64,000 bases of DNA, taken from assembly GCF_003635165.1 (NCBI RefSeq), contig NZ_ML058620.1:41117-105116 (forward strand), read 5' to 3'. The position numbers were made by a program, and so were the translations under genes. The notes beneath the pieces were generated by a model. The model was not told the origin of the DNA. It was given only the letters and a program-made list of their open reading frames with translations, and made no database searches. Shown here piece by piece: positions 8,828 to 18,406 of this stretch. The stretch comes from Burkholderia sp. Nafp2/4-1b (GTDB lineage: Bacteria; Pseudomonadota; Gammaproteobacteria; Burkholderiales; Burkholderiaceae). Position 1 is the first letter of the stretch. Each line of letters opens with the position of its first letter.

Positions 8828-11403
8828 CGCTGAGCTCTCTTATCTGATTGGTCACGGAATGGAGATACATCGTGATACCGCCCCTGCCCCTGGTCGTTCG
8901 TCATATGGCGATCAGGGCCTATGCATCATAACCGTGTTGTGAAAAATGTGGCGCCATCGTGCATACATTCTTGGGGATACACGTATGGGATGTGCTGTAT
9001 CGCGAGGTGTCCTGCGCTGCGCGTCCGGCAGATCGTCGACTCCTGGCGCGGAGACGAACTATCGTGTTCGGCAACCACGTGATCGGCGCGATCGCGGCAA
9101 CGATGTGACGAACCGGATTGCTCTGTCGATACATGCGCATTGTCGATGAGGATGAGATCCGTTTCGGCGGATCCCGCACGCGCATGGTGCGGGCGGTTTC
9201 TCCGTTGGAATGGGCCGCTCGCGCAACGCGATCGTTGTTCCATACGCGGCATCGGCAGCGGAATCCCGAACCTGCGCGCTGGGTTGTCGTGTGCTGCCGC
9301 GCGAACGGCGGTTTGTCCCATAAACGACAACGATTCATTTAGTACCGTGCCAAGCTCGATCCTCTACCCGTCGATACAAGGCCGCGCGAGCCATCGGGTA
9401 CCCGGTCGCGGCATGCATGGTTACCTGTTCGGCACCTTTCGTTGCCACTCATGGGAGGTGACACCTGCTTGCGGTGACGGCGCCACCCGGCATGAACGAA
9501 CCGATCAGTGTGCGTCCACGTTTGGAAGTGGGTATCACGCCAGCGTGGGTAGCGACGTATGCGTGCGTGGGACAGGTTCGTCGACGTCGCGGAGAGTCTT
9601 CAGCCTGTGTGTCGGCAACGCAGGCCTGTCCGGCGCTGTGCCGCGTGCTCACAGCATTTCGATCGGGGGTGGCTCCCGACGCGAACGCAACCTGTGACGG
9701 GGCTGCGAATTCGTGGTCCGGCTTGTCGGTGAGCTTTTACAGGAGCCGACGACTTTCGATGGTGAGAAGGTTCGGGATCCAGGAGGGATTCGATGAGGGT
9801 GAGCTTCGCAGATTGCGATGACCTCACGTTCGGGGGAAGGTGCGATCGCCATGATTGAATTGGCTGCGGTCGCTGTCGTGAGCCTGTGCGACACAGGAAA
9901 GGAATTCCTCAGGTAACCCCGTCCGCTGATCAAGAAACGGTACCGATTTCGGTACGGCCCAAAGGTAGAAAACTGTGAGGCCGGATGAGCGGAGCGACAC
10001 CGGGCAATCTCGTCGGTGCACTGGTCACTCGCCGGAAAGTGGCGAACCGACCACTCCCTGAGCGACGAAAACTTATCCGCGGAAGCGTGGGCACAGGCGC
10101 CAGAAAAACCAACGGCCGATGGATTTTGACGATTTCTGACTGCAATGGCCAACGTCCGCGATAGTCGCACACCGACCGCGCTAACCGTAGTCTCCGGGTA
10201 ATCCCGGACAGGGCGGAATTCGTTTCGGAGGATTTTCGGTCCCATAGACGGGAACCTATGAACTGAAAACGAAGGTTTCCTCCCATAAGTTTCTACGTTT
10301 ACACGCTTGTGAGTAGGTACTCACCTTCACGGAGAGCCTTACCAGGCCTGGACTGCTTGCAGAAGCGGGGCAAATATCCGGAGGTTCACAGGCTGACGAC
10401 ACGGATTCCTGTGCGTGCGGGCCGCTGGAGGGTTGCATTGGTAGCGGTTTATGGGGGTTGTTTTTCTGCACAGGCACACGTGTGTTTACATCTTTGGTAA
10501 ACCACGTTTACTTCTTTAACTACTTTTAGACGGCTCACAGCCTTATCTGGTAAGGGTTTGACAGGGGTTCGGTACCCATTTATGGGAGCACAGGCGGAAG
10601 GGTATGGGGTTTCAGGTCTGTGGATTTGGGGAATTGGGTACCGGGGTGTGGGAAATGGGGGTTGTGGATATGGGGCACGCGTAGCCTGTTATGGGATTTC
10701 GAGCCAAAAACGCGTCAGGTATCCATCTATGGGAGAGGCCATTGGTAACCATTTATGGGGCCTTCCCGCCGGCTCGTCAGGACTGGCAAACACAGCATTT
10801 TATTTCGGGTTGCCGGTTATGGGACGAACTCCAGGTAGCCGCTTATGGGAGCTGTTCGTGCGATCCCGTTCTTGTTTGAGGGGCCGCTTCACAGACGGAC
10901 TCCCATAAACAGGATCGGGCGAGCCGAAAGGTTACCTTCTGTGGGGAAATTTGAAGGTAGTCGTTTATGGGAGGCGTTCCAGCCGCAAACGCGGACGCCG
11001 AGAGGAAATTGGCGCCCGGCGAATCCGCACAGGTACCCGGCTGTGGGAAGCATCTAAGGTAGCGTGTTATGGGAAGAAATCCGATCGTGTTGCGGGGCAC
11101 CACGAATCGGGTCGCCCGCCATGTTCCGCTCGATTGTTTCCCATGAATGGGTACCTTTAGTTGGGCAAGTCCCGTGCCGGGTCAGGGCGGCGGACCGCAC
11201 AGGTAGCAGGATTTGGGAGCTGTTTTTGGCTAAAAGGTATATGGATATGGGAATTCTCGCGGAGGCAAAAACACGAGTTTTCCATTCATATACAGATACT
11301 TGCAGATGAAACTGAAAGTGATACTGTAGAAAGAGCCGTTGCTCGATGGCCCGAAAAGGTATAAAGTCCGCCATCACCACGGTCACCTTCTCCGGACATC
11401 ACG
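8828..11403. other. Replication origin region, no gene
   Basis: About 2.6 kb without a convincing gene. The left 1.4 kb has only one isolated half-iteron (9316-9332). The right 1 kb holds the dense iteron array. AT-richer stretches occur at about 10480-10540 and 11220-11345 and could be unwinding sites. A DnaA-box-like TGTGGATAT is at 10663-10671. Together with repA directly downstream this is the origin. Confidence 0.75.
10240..11252. repeat. Iteron array of the replicon origin
   Basis: About 19 copies of a 17-base element with consensus GGTANCNNNTTATGGGA. Plus-strand copies start at 10440, 10571, 10637, 10680, 10718, 10744, 10808, 10834, 10930, 10956, 11032, 11058, 11202 and 11236. Minus-strand copies are at 10240, 10281, 10901 (half match) and 11139. 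The two conserved blocks, GGTANC and TATGGGA, lie about one helical turn apart, as expected for a Rep_3-type initiator contacting one DNA face. Several are paired 26 bases apart (10718/10744, 10808/10834, 10930/10956, 11032/11058). RepA is the obvious binder. Confidence 0.88.
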
Positions 11404-12720
11404 ATGCCGCGCAAGCCCGCAATCAAAGGCTCCGACAAGCAGGTTTCGCTATTTCAGACGCCCGAGCCTCCCGATCTGCTGCGCAAGGCGGTCCAGGCAA
11501 TTCATATCGCACCGAAGTCCGGAAAGATCGGTCTGCAGCAGCGCAAGATGTTCAGCTCGCTGATCAAGAACGCCCTTCGCCAGGAAGCGTTCGAGCCAGG
11601 CCGGACGAGTTTCTCGATTTCGCTCGCCGCGCTGTCGCACGAGAGCGGGTTGAACAGCAACAACACGAAGTATGTGAAGGACACGGTCAACTCGCTGATC
11701 AGTACCGTCGTCAACTGGGACTACCTGGCCGCGGACCGCTCGACGGTGTGGAAGGCGTCGGGCCTGCTCGCCGGCGCCGAGCTCGAGCAATCGGTGCTGA
11801 AGTACAGCTTCTCCGACCAGATTCGCAGCGAGCTCCTCAATCCGGAGATCTACGCGCTCATCGATATGCGAATCGCCCGCGAGTTCCGGCGCTCGCACTC
11901 GCTCGCCCTGTGGGAAAACACCGTGCGCTACGAGGGGATCGGCATCACGGCGAAGATTCCGCTGCCGAAATTCCGCGATCTCATTCTCGGTCAGGACAAG
12001 GCATCGCAGTCGTACAAGGAGTACAAGCTCTTCAAGAGCAAGGTCCTGGTGCCGTGCATTCAGGAGGTGAACGAAGTTTCCGACCATACGCTCGAGCTGA
12101 TCGAACATAAATCAGGTCGCAGCGTGGAAGCCGTGCAGTTCAAGGTGACGCGCAAGCAGAGCGCGGATACGGTCGAGGAAGGCGACGTCAAGAACGAAGC
12201 GCTCGTCGACGAGGTGGCCAAGTTCGGCATCCCGCGTTCGGAAGCGCGCCGGTTGATCACGCAGTACGGCGTGCAGCGTATCAAGGCGGCGATCGCCTAT
12301 ACGCTCAATCGCACTACGAAGAAGAATGCGGCGCCGGTCGATAACGTAGCCGCATATTTTCGCAAGGCGCTGACGCACGGCTATACGCTTGCAGATGGTC
12401 AGGGTACCGAAGCGGCCGCGCCGGCCAAGGAATCCGCGCAGAGCAAGCAGGAACAGATTCGCGACAAATACCTGGCCGCGAAGGTCGACGAAGCCGGTGC
12501 GTATTTCCGCGAGTTGGAGATCGACGACCAGACCAAGCTGATCGAGCGGTACAACGAGACGGTGGCCGGCTCGAAGGATCTCACGCTGTCGCCGAAGAAG
12601 AAGGCGAGCAAGCTTGCGCAAACCAGCTTCTTCCGATGGCTCGCGCTCGACACCTGGGGCGAACCGACCTCGGACGACTTGCTGGAATTCCTGCTGAAGA
12701 GCAGCCTCGCGACGAACTGA
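11404..12720 (+). CDS. repA: Replication initiator RepA (RepB/Rep_3 family)
   Basis: A 438-residue initiator of the Rep_3 superfamily. The N-terminal two thirds carry the twin winged-helix Rep domain (residues about 20-250; conserved LALWENTVRYEGIG and FKSKVLVPCIQEVNE). A charged C-terminal extension from about 340 is typical of large Burkholderia secondary-replicon initiators. It should bind the iterons immediately upstream and open the origin. No strong ribosome site precedes the ATG, so translation may be kept low. It converges on parB. Confidence 0.92.
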   Translation: MPRKPAIKGSDKQVSLFQTPEPPDLLRKAVQAIHIAPKSGKIGLQQRKMFSSLIKNALRQEAFEPGRTSFSISLAALSHESGLNSNNTKYVKDTVNSLISTVVNWDYLAADRSTVWKASGLLAGAELEQSVLKYSFSDQIRSELLNPEIYALIDMRIAREFRRSHSLALWENTVRYEGIGITAKIPLPKFRDLILGQDKASQSYKEYKLFKSKVLVPCIQEVNEVSDHTLELIEHKSGRSVEAVQFKVTRKQSADTVEEGDVKNEALVDEVAKFGIPRSEARRLITQYGVQRIKAAIAYTLNRTTKKNAAPVDNVAAYFRKALTHGYTLADGQGTEAAAPAKESAQSKQEQIRDKYLAAKVDEAGAYFRELEIDDQTKLIERYNETVAGSKDLTLSPKKKASKLAQTSFFRWLALDTWGEPTSDDLLEFLLKSSLATN

Positions 12721-12726
12721 CTGACC

Positions 12727-12801
12727 AAGGCCTCGCAGCCTCGCATGCGCCGTGCACCGGAGCTCATCCGGTTGCACGATGCCATGCAGGTGCGAGGCCT
12801 T
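12727..12801. terminator. Bidirectional terminator between repA and parB
   Basis: Outer arms AAGGCCTCGCA and TGCGAGGCCTT enclose inner complementary arms around CCGG...CCGG, giving one long 75-base hairpin between the convergent stops of repA and parB. It should stop transcription from both sides. Confidence 0.75.
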
Positions 12802-12813
12802 TGCTTTGCTCGC

Positions 12814-13848
12814 TTACTTTTGCGCTGCGCCCGCGAGTTCCGCGACGTACGCGTCTATCACGGTCTTGAGCCGGTCGGCGAGCGCTTCCTGGTGGGATGC
12901 ATCGACACCCTTCAGTTGCAGATCGAGGCGTCCGTCCGGATAGGTCTTCAATTGACCGATCGCGCGCGATTCGAGCGCGAAATCGTGACGAACGCTGTAG
13001 CGCGTGCGCCCCGACTTCTTGTTGCCGTCGCTCTGCGCGCGCAGGAAATTCTCGAGGTCGCGCACCGATTTTTTCCGGTCGATCACTGCCGTAAGCAGCC
13101 GGTCGGCAGCCGGTTCGCCCAGACGCTCGAAAATCAGCTTCAGGAAGTACGCCGCCTGCAGGCCGACCACGTCGTTCGCGCTGGCCATCCGTTCCAGCAG
13201 CGTGTTCGGCAGTGCGTTCAGCGACAGCGTCTTGCTGATCGACGCCTTGTCCTTGCCGATCTTCTCTGCGAGCGTGTTCTGGTCGGGGAAGACCTTTTCG
13301 TCGAGCAGACGCTTCCACGCAACGGCATCGTCGAAGATCGTCTGGCGTTCGTGGTCGTGATTGGCGCGATACGCGATCGTATAGAGCTGCTCGGGCGTGT
13401 GGTCCGTGCGGAACGTCGCGTTGATCGTTTCGTCGCCGTTGATGCTCGTCGCACGCAATCGGCGTTGCCCGTCGATCACGACGAGCTTGCCGGGAAATTC
13501 GGGGAGGCGTGTGACCTTGATCGGTTCGATCTGCCCTTCACGCTTCAGCGTCAGCGCGAGCTCGTGCAGGCTCGACTCCGAATAGAACACGCGCGGGTTG
13601 AACGGGTTCGGGATGCAGTCCTTGACCGCGACTTTCTGTGGCGCGCCGAGATCGAGCGCGTCGCCGGGCGCGGCCGCGGTCGGAGCGACGACGGCCGGTG
13701 CGGCTTCGATAGCCGGGTTCGCGGCCGGCGTGGGCTCGGGCAAGCGTGTTTCCAGCGCCGCGTTTTCCTGCGCGAGTCCGCGCAGCAGGCCGGCTGCGAG
13801 ATGCAGATTGCCGGTCGGCTTCTTGTCTTTTGAGGTGTCCTTAGCCAT
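12814..13848 (-). CDS. parB: Partition protein ParB
   Basis: A 344-residue ParB-family centromere-binding protein. After an Ala/Pro-rich leader, NPFNPR (81-86), LKREGQIEPIKV (101-112) and DGQRRLRA (126-133, the equivalent of the CTP-binding GERRxRA box) mark the N-terminal domain. A helix-turn-helix follows at about 190-212 (TLAEKIGKDKASISKTLSL), then a C-terminal dimerisation region. It should load at the nearby GTTGTCACGTGACAAC sites. Its start overlaps the parA stop by eight bases. Confidence 0.93.
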   Translation of the reverse strand: MAKDTSKDKKPTGNLHLAAGLLRGLAQENAALETRLPEPTPAANPAIEAAPAVVAPTAAAPGDALDLGAPQKVAVKDCIPNPFNPRVFYSESSLHELALTLKREGQIEPIKVTRLPEFPGKLVVIDGQRRLRATSINGDETINATFRTDHTPEQLYTIAYRANHDHERQTIFDDAVAWKRLLDEKVFPDQNTLAEKIGKDKASISKTLSLNALPNTLLERMASANDVVGLQAAYFLKLIFERLGEPAADRLLTAVIDRKKSVRDLENFLRAQSDGNKKSGRTRYSVRHDFALESRAIGQLKTYPDGRLDLQLKGVDASHQEALADRLKTVIDAYVAELAGAAQK

Positions 13849-14536
13849 GTGCGGCTCCGGTAGCGCGCGTCGACGCGATGTATTGGGCCATTTCGGTGAC
13901 CAGTCTCTCGATTTCCGCGCGGGCTTCCTTCAGCCCCTTCAGGTATCGGTTGTGATGATGAATCGTGGTGCCGAGCGCGAACGTCTGCCGATAGACCTCA
14001 CGCTGCGCGATCTGACTGTCGAGCAGATGCTCCCCTATTTCTTCAGCCCTTAGAATTTTTAAAATTTCTTCACGCATTTTAGTTTTTCCATTGACGCTAT
14101 TCAGCATTAATGCGGAAGACAAATTCGGGTTACGAACGGAACGCATTGACTCGATCATGCGAATCATCGCGACCGTGCTGTACAGGTCGGCTGGGGATGG
14201 TGACAGCGGCACGAGGCAGAAATCGGCCACTTCGAGCACGGAGGCGATGCGCGGGTCCTCGAGGTTGCCCGGGCAGTCGACGACGATCACATCAAAGTTC
14301 GCATCCTGCTTCTTGATCTCGCCGCCGATACCGCGACCGGCAGGGGCCAGTGAGAGAACCGTCATCGGGAGCGTATTTTCCCCGCTCGTGACCCAACGGA
14401 CGGACGTGCCTTGAGGGTCGGCATCGATCAAAGCGACCTTGTTGCCGCCGGCCTCGAAGGCGGCCGCGATATTGACGGAGATGGTCGTCTTTCCAGTACC
14501 ACCTTTTTGATTACTAACGGCGATCTTGAAAGCCAT
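13841..14536 (-). CDS. parA: Partition ATPase ParA
   Basis: A 231-residue ParA/MinD ATPase without an N-terminal regulatory domain (type Ib size). The deviant Walker A box KGGTGKTT is at residues 11-18, the A' box LIDADPQGT at 36-44, and Walker B VIVVDCPG at 83-90. It moves ParB-parS complexes over the nucleoid. parA is first in the parAB operon, and a parS-like site lies 95 bases upstream of its start, suggesting ParB feedback on the promoter. Confidence 0.95.
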   Translation of the reverse strand: MAFKIAVSNQKGGTGKTTISVNIAAAFEAGGNKVALIDADPQGTSVRWVTSGENTLPMTVLSLAPAGRGIGGEIKKQDANFDVIVVDCPGNLEDPRIASVLEVADFCLVPLSPSPADLYSTVAMIRMIESMRSVRNPNLSSALMLNSVNGKTKMREEILKILRAEEIGEHLLDSQIAQREVYRQTFALGTTIHHHNRYLKGLKEARAEIERLVTEMAQYIASTRATGAAHG

Positions 14537-14630
14537 AAAATTTCTCCACGGAGTTTTGCGTAATATATGCAGTTATTGTTGGAAAGTCCAGAAAGAGTTA
14601 GATACAGAGATGGATTTTCTGAAGGATGTG

Positions 14631-14646
14631 GTTGTTACGTGACAAG
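14631..14646. other. parS-like site in the parA upstream region
   Basis: GTTGTTACGTGACAAG matches the palindrome at 14 of 16 bases. Its position just upstream of parA suggests a role in parAB autoregulation as well as, or instead of, segregation. Confidence 0.6.
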
Positions 14647-14865
14647 TTGGCCGAATGGCGCGGTGGCTGCTTGGGGTTTAAGTGAGGCGAGAACAAAAAT
14701 GGAAAAGCCTTCAATCGGTCAAATACTTTTGTGGGCGATTACTTATAGTCCGTTCTGAGAACGGGCAAAAATCCGCACCGCCGAGTCCGGCTTGGCTTGT
14801 CATCGTCCGAAAATAACGATGTCGTTTCCTACCGCGCGCTTGTGTGAACGGCGCCGGAATTTGCG

Positions 14866-14881
14866 GTTGTCACGTGACAAG
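14866..14881. other. parS site
   Basis: GTTGTCACGTGACAAG has one mismatch, at the last base, to the palindrome GTTGTCACGTGACAAC. Confidence 0.8.
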
Positions 14882-15006
14882 CGTTTTGTGGCCCCTCAGA
14901 GGAAGAGGCGACAGTGCGCGGCGATAGTGAACGGACGAGTCCGATGTGCCGATCACGGTTTCGGCCGATTTTTCTATTCTTCCTGGCGCTATGGCGTTTG
15001 GAGATG

Positions 15007-15085
15007 ACAGCTGCCTCTGCCTCTGCCTTTGCCTTGCCTTTGCCTTTGCCTTTGCTTCCGCTTCTGGCTCCGGCTCCGGCTTCGC
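15007..15085. repeat. Hexanucleotide repeat tract between parS sites
   Basis: Successive six-base units of the types CTGCCT, TTTGCC and TTTGCT grade into CTCCGG-type units over about 80 bases. It is a degenerate microsatellite expected to vary in length by slipped replication. No gene uses it. Confidence 0.7.
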
Positions 15086-15106
15086 CGTGATCGGCAATCC
15101 CCCTCG

Positions 15107-15122
15107 GTTGTCACGTGACAAC
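15107..15122. other. parS site
   Basis: Perfect 16-base palindrome GTTGTCACGTGACAAC, about 20 bases from the hexanucleotide repeat. Confidence 0.88.
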
Positions 15123-15267
15123 GCACCTAAGTTCGGCGCGGGATGAGCTTCCACCGCATCATCAGTGGCACTATGGAAGGGGCGTGTGTGCAGAGGCCGG
15201 TGAGATATGCGGACAGTCCTGATTCGTTGAGCCACGTCACTGCCGGACATACCGCGCGGGTTGTGTG

Positions 15268-15283
15268 GTTGTCACGTGACAAC
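15268..15283. other. parS site
   Basis: Perfect copy of GTTGTCACGTGACAAC, 161 bases from the preceding site. Confidence 0.88.
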
Positions 15284-15534
15284 GGCTGCGGCCTCGTGCT
15301 GGACGGCTCGATCGACTGCGGTGCGACACCGTCGAGGCGAATTGGGCGCATGAGCCAAAGCATGGAAGTTGGCCGCGAACTGAATCGGCGTACGCTAACG
15401 ACTCAGGCCACCCGGCGCATCATGTGCACTGGTCCGCTAGCGAATGATATGACCCCAATTAAAGCGGGGGCGTTCGTGCTGCGTCAGCGGGGTAGGAGAG
15501 GGGTTTTGTGGCGTCAGTGATTGAATGATTTAAT

Positions 15535-15558
15535 GGCATCGGCATCGGCATCGGCATC
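15535..15558. repeat. Short tandem repeat (GGCATC)4
   Basis: Four perfect GGCATC units in non-coding DNA of the centromere region; a possible length-polymorphic marker. Confidence 0.7.
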
Positions 15559-15936
15559 CTATTAAGCGATAGCTTTCCGCGACGAATTGGCATACTTGAT
15601 GGGACGAAGTGATGCGATTAGACGGGGTCGTGAAACATTTCCCAAAAATCGCGACCTCGCGTAAACCGTTGTCTGGCAATGGGTTGCGCCGTTTACTTCA
15701 TGTTGTTTCACGCGAAATACGGCTGATCGACATGCAAAATGGGGGCGCATGAATCCAAAGCCAGGGTTGCTCGAGCGGCACCGACAATAGGCCCGAAATC
15801 GTAACGCCTGATACGTGTTATGTAGTAATTGATATGATCCTGGCCCCGCAACAATCAGCGGCCCGATCAACCACTTACCGGCTTGGATTCCCGCCGAATA
15901 GGTCGCCGACACGTGCAATCAATATTAGGCGCGCCG

Positions 15937-15952
15937 GTTGTCACGTGACAAC
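15937..15952. other. parS site
   Basis: Perfect copy of GTTGTCACGTGACAAC, the outermost of the cluster, about 1.4 kb upstream of parA. Confidence 0.88.
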
Positions 15953-16354
15953 GCGCTGGATGGGCGATGCAGAATCGCGACCTAACGGATCTTTGGAGAA
16001 GCTGAACCGGGGACTGGCGGCCCATGCGGTTGCGGAACTCGAGAGGCGTATCGAGCAGAAATGAATTCTGTCAGCGTTCTCGGATGCCGCCGGTGGCGGG
16101 GGCAACGACTGTCGCGGATGAGGCGAATCGGTAATCCCGCAGAATCTGCATCGATGAGCTGACGCGCAGCGCATGGCCGCGGTCAAGCCAAGAAGGTCCG
16201 TCTCGGCCGACGCCTGCGGTTTGCGTTTCCGGGCCGGCCGATCGTCGTTGACGATCGTCAACCGAAGAGTCGACCAATCAAGCCTCGTGCCGAGCCGAAC
16301 AGCCACCGCACCGCTTCGCGGCGTTCCGGCCGGAAAACCGCTGTCCCTGCGAAC

Positions 16355-17479
16355 CTACTTCGTCGCCTGCGACGCGCAAAGCGACCACCAGCGCGTCTTC
16401 GTAGCAGGTACTTTTACCGGTTGATCAACCGTTCGCCACCACCGCTCCCCGCGATGCGGCTCATTCAGATCGAGTCGTTCGCCCATCCTGGGCGTCGACA
16501 GCTCGACGCCACATACCATCGCCAACGCGGTGACGCGCTCGAACGGTTCTTGCCACCGATGCATCGCGAGATCGAAGGTGCCATTGTGAATCGGCACCAG
16601 TGTGTGACCGCGCAGGTGGATGTGCGCCTGCACGGTTTCTTCCGGTTGCATATGGACGTAGGGCCATTGAGGATCGTATGCCCCCGTTTCGATCAGCGTC
16701 ACATCAAATGGGCCAAGACGTTCGCCGATTGTCCGGAAGCCGTCGAAGTACCCGGTGTCGCCGCTGAAGAACACGCGCAGATCGTCGTCGACAATGACCC
16801 ACGACGCCCACAGCGTGCTGTTCCCGTCAAACAGGCTGCGCCCAGAGAAATGTTGCGCGGGTGTCGCGGTCAGCGTCAGACCGTCGACATCGATGCTCTG
16901 CCACCAGTCGAGCTGGCGCACCTTCTTCGCGTCGATACCCCATTCGATCAGGCGGTCGCCGACACCGAGCGTCGTGACGAACACGCCTGTCGTTGCTGCA
17001 AGCGCGCGCACCGTCTCCCGGTCGAGGTGGTCGTAGTGATCGTGCGACAGAATCACGCCGTGCAACGGCGGGAGATCCTCGAGCGCGATCGGGGGCGCAT
17101 GAAAGCGCTTCGGCCCGATGCGCCGGAACGGCGATGCACGTTCGGCAAAGACAGGATCGGTCAGCCAGAACCCACCGCGCAGTTTCAATAGCAGCGTCGA
17201 ATGCCCGAGCCGAAACAGGCTGCGGTCGGGCGCCGCGTCGAGTTGTTCGCGGGTCAGTGAATCGACGGGAAGCGCCCCACTCGGAACGGTGTGGCGCGGC
17301 TTGTTGACCAGCATGTTCCATGCGATGCCGAGCGTCTTGCCGAAACCTTCGACCGGTCGTGGCGCGACATTGCTGAAGCGTTCGCCGTTGTGCTGCGGCG
17401 ACTCGCCGGACAGCGTGCGGCCACGTCTGGCGGCAGCGAAACCCAATACGCGATGGAGGAAAACGAGAGGCGAGGGCAT
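16355..17479 (-). CDS. Metallo-beta-lactamase-fold hydrolase (NAPE-PLD/UlaG type)
   Basis: A 374-residue MBL-fold protein with the metal motif LSHDHYDHLD (HxHxDH), a later histidine in TPAQHFSGRSLFDGN and aspartate in FFSGDTGYFDG. The arrangement matches the NAPE-phospholipase D / UlaG-like group, so a phosphodiester or lactone substrate is possible. The substrate cannot be read from sequence. It is divergent from a TetR regulator with an 83-base shared region holding an inverted repeat, so it is probably the regulator's target. Confidence 0.88.
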   Translation of the reverse strand: MPSPLVFLHRVLGFAAARRGRTLSGESPQHNGERFSNVAPRPVEGFGKTLGIAWNMLVNKPRHTVPSGALPVDSLTREQLDAAPDRSLFRLGHSTLLLKLRGGFWLTDPVFAERASPFRRIGPKRFHAPPIALEDLPPLHGVILSHDHYDHLDRETVRALAATTGVFVTTLGVGDRLIEWGIDAKKVRQLDWWQSIDVDGLTLTATPAQHFSGRSLFDGNSTLWASWVIVDDDLRVFFSGDTGYFDGFRTIGERLGPFDVTLIETGAYDPQWPYVHMQPEETVQAHIHLRGHTLVPIHNGTFDLAMHRWQEPFERVTALAMVCGVELSTPRMGERLDLNEPHRGERWWRTVDQPVKVPATKTRWWSLCASQATK

Positions 17480-17502
17480 GTCGATCTGTCCGGAAATAAA
17501 AG

Positions 17503-17518
17503 TACACTAAACAGTGTA
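17503..17518. promoter_or_regulatory. Probable TetR operator
   Basis: TACACTAAACAGTGTA, an inverted repeat with six-base arms, lies between the divergent MBL hydrolase and TetR genes. A second pair of half sites (AGTTTA and TAAACT) follows at 17517-17541. The position suggests the TetR protein represses both promoters. Confidence 0.6.
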
Positions 17519-17562
17519 GTTTATCCCTGGGAAAAGTAAACTCGGCGGTGTAAAATTTTTGT

Positions 17563-18216
17563 ATGGATACGAGCACTTCTCCTCAGCGCCTGACCGATCG
17601 AAAGCGCGCGGCCATTCTCGCGGCGGCGATCGACGAATTTCTCGCGGCCGGCTACGACGCGACCAGCATGGATCGCATCGCGGCGCGCGCGGACGTGTCG
17701 AAGCGCACCGTCTATAACCACTTCCCAGGAAAGGAGGCGTTGTTCGCCGCGATCCTGCATCAACTGTGGGAAGCGACGCTGACCACTGGCGCGCCGACAT
17801 ACCGCGCGGATGTGCCATTGCGCGAGCAACTGCTCGCGCTGCTGGGCCGCAAATTGCGGCTGCTGAACGACGAAGCGTTTCTCGCACTTGCGCGCGTCGC
17901 GATTGGCGCGGCCATCCATTCTCCGGAACGCGCGCGCGACATGGTCGAACGCATGGGCGAGCGCGAAGAGGACGTGACAGTCTGGATCCGTGCGGCCGTG
18001 GCGGCCGGCCGGCTGTTGGCGACGGATCCGGTATTCGCCGCGCATCAACTGCATGGGATCGTGAAGGCGTTTGCGTTCTGGCCGCAGGTGACGATGGGGC
18101 AGCCGCCGCTCGAGGCTCGGGAACAGCAGAAGGTCGCGGAAGCGGCGGCAGACATGTTTCTCGCGTACTACGCGCGTGTGGACCACGCCGGTGTGCCACA
18201 AACCGGGCAGGACTGA
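17563..18216 (+). CDS. TetR-family regulator
   Basis: A 217-residue repressor with a canonical TetR DNA-binding domain (AAILAAAIDEFLAAGYDATSMDRIAARADVSKRTVYNHF, residues about 17-55). The ligand-binding C-terminal half resembles the AefR-like group (TetR_C_7). It is transcribed away from the MBL hydrolase and probably controls it and itself. No ribosome site precedes the ATG, so the message may be near-leaderless. Confidence 0.9.
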   Translation: MDTSTSPQRLTDRKRAAILAAAIDEFLAAGYDATSMDRIAARADVSKRTVYNHFPGKEALFAAILHQLWEATLTTGAPTYRADVPLREQLLALLGRKLRLLNDEAFLALARVAIGAAIHSPERARDMVERMGEREEDVTVWIRAAVAAGRLLATDPVFAAHQLHGIVKAFAFWPQVTMGQPPLEAREQQKVAEAAADMFLAYYARVDHAGVPQTGQD

Positions 18217-18406
18217 CCGGCGTCGAGCGAAAGTGCGAAGCGCAGCGAGCGCGGCGATATATTCGAGGCCCGTGTGAGCCGTCACGTTGAAGTCAGTGCC
18301 GCTCGGAATAAAAACGCAGATCCCGGCACACGCGTCGATGCAATAGTCCAGGCCGCACCAACACAAGCAGCGGTCATACGTGAAAACCGAACGCGAGCGA
18401 ACACCG

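Larger units (their letters stand above)
14537..16354. other. Centromere region with parS sites, no gene
   Basis: A 1.8-kb stretch upstream of parA holding five parS or parS-like sites (listed singly), a hexanucleotide repeat tract (15007-15085) and a GGCATC repeat (15535-15558). Short open frames run across the repeats but lack ribosome sites and are low-complexity, so I do not call them genes. Confidence 0.7.

Noticed and set aside
8919..9821. Open frames of 100-140 residues in the origin region
   Set aside because: No ribosome sites or family features, Arg/Cys-rich shadow composition, and they lie within non-coding origin DNA.
14946..15146. Frame with LCLCLCLAFAFAFASASGSGSG
   Set aside because: It is simply translation of the hexanucleotide repeat and spans a parS site.
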